Source: Polynucleobacter sp. MG-5-Ahmo-C2
GTDB taxonomy: Bacteria > Pseudomonadota > Gammaproteobacteria > Burkholderiales > Burkholderiaceae
Length of the DNA: 64,000 bases
Assembly (NCBI RefSeq): GCF_018687735.1
Contig: NZ_CP061304.1
Span: forward strand, 1,488,001 to 1,552,000
Direction of reading: 5' to 3'
A program made the position numbers and the translations under genes. Positions within the stretch are counted from its first letter, which is position 1, and every line of letters starts with the position of its first letter. A model generated the notes under the pieces. The model did no database searches and was not told the origin of the DNA. It saw only the letters and a program-made list of their open reading frames with translations. Shown here piece by piece: positions 63,818 to 64,000 of the stretch.

Positions 63818-64000
63818 TTAATATCCAGGCAAATTCATGGAGCGTGCAGTATCTGATTGCTTTGCACGAAACTCTGCGAGACGCTTAGCAAGGTCTGGAT
63901 CATGTAATGCAAGGCCCGCAATAACATGCAAGGCAGCATTGGCTGCGCCAGCTTCACCGATGGCAAAAGTAGCCACCGGAATACCCTTGGGCATTTGAAC
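63818..64000 (-). CDS. purE: N5-CAIR mutase (partial, 3' end; gene runs off the window)
   Basis: The last 60 codons are inside the window, read leftward from 64000, beginning [26 protein letters not shown], the PurE C-terminal signature, and ending [12 protein letters not shown] before TAA. The enzyme moves the carboxylate from N5-CAIR to C4, giving CAIR, directly using the PurK product. The 5' part and promoter lie beyond the right edge. Confidence 0.93.
   Translation of the reverse strand, partial: VQMPKGIPVATFAIGEAGAANAALHVIAGLALHDPDLAKRLAEFRAKQSDTARSMNLPGY

Overview
The window reads as a chromosomal segment of a betaproteobacterium of the family Burkholderiaceae, most likely Polynucleobacter. 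This is an inference from the short intergenic gaps, moderate base composition, and the gene neighbourhood hrcA-hemH-grpE-dnaK-dnaJ facing nadK-recN, together with glnE, yhdP, tldD, glcDEF, queA-tgt-yajC-secDF and a three-gene pnt operon. No search could be run, so the genus is a judgement. About 92% of the bases are coding. I see no rRNA, tRNA, CRISPR array, insertion sequence or prophage.

Layout. 1-6.4 kb: purM (-) faces a rightward run of a PerM/AI-2E permease, hda, a HAD phosphatase, pcnB, folK and panB. 6.4-12.6 kb (-): the heat-shock block hrcA, hemH, grpE, dnaK, dnaJ, in which grpE and dnaK each carry a sigma-32-type promoter. 12.6-18 kb: nadK and recN (+), then glnE (-). 18-31.9 kb (+): yhdP-like, a nitrilase-family amidase, tldD and aroG; then a corrinoid adenosyltransferase (-); then glcD, glcE, glcF, yggS-like and proC, tightly packed. 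31.9-34.9 kb (-): ubiA, recG. 34.9-40.4 kb (+): queA, tgt, yajC, secD, secF. 40.4-45 kb: purB-waaA (-), a glutathione S-transferase (+), mnmA (-). 45.2-48.1 kb (+): pntAA, pntAB, pntB. 61.5-64 kb (-): a Sua5-type threonylcarbamoyl-AMP synthase, purK and the end of purE.

Two stretches stand apart from this housekeeping background. The first (48.1-53.7 kb) lies between the hairpin after pntB and the hairpin after groEL. It holds two divergent DUF5672 proteins, one with a C-terminal SEC-C zinc-binding motif, and two TPR-glycosyltransferases: one GT9-like, and one GT41 (SPINDLY/O-GlcNAc-transferase type) whose TPR array has visibly grown by a recent 102-bp unit duplication. It looks like an accessory glycosylation island with no obvious acceptor protein nearby.

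The second (56.0-60.0 kb) is a three-gene signalling operon: an EAL-fold protein that has lost its catalytic residues, a NarL/BvgA-type response regulator, and a BvgS/EvgS-type hybrid kinase with a periplasmic solute-binding-like sensor, HisKA, HATPase, receiver and Hpt domains. A possible RBS-masking inverted repeat lies in front of its first gene. The arrangement recalls the Bordetella bvgAS locus with its EAL-type regulator BvgR.

Heat-shock control can be read from the DNA: CIRCE, the HrcA operator, sits on the groESL promoter only, while dnaK and grpE have sigma-32-type promoters without CIRCE. The HrcA gene itself is in the window.
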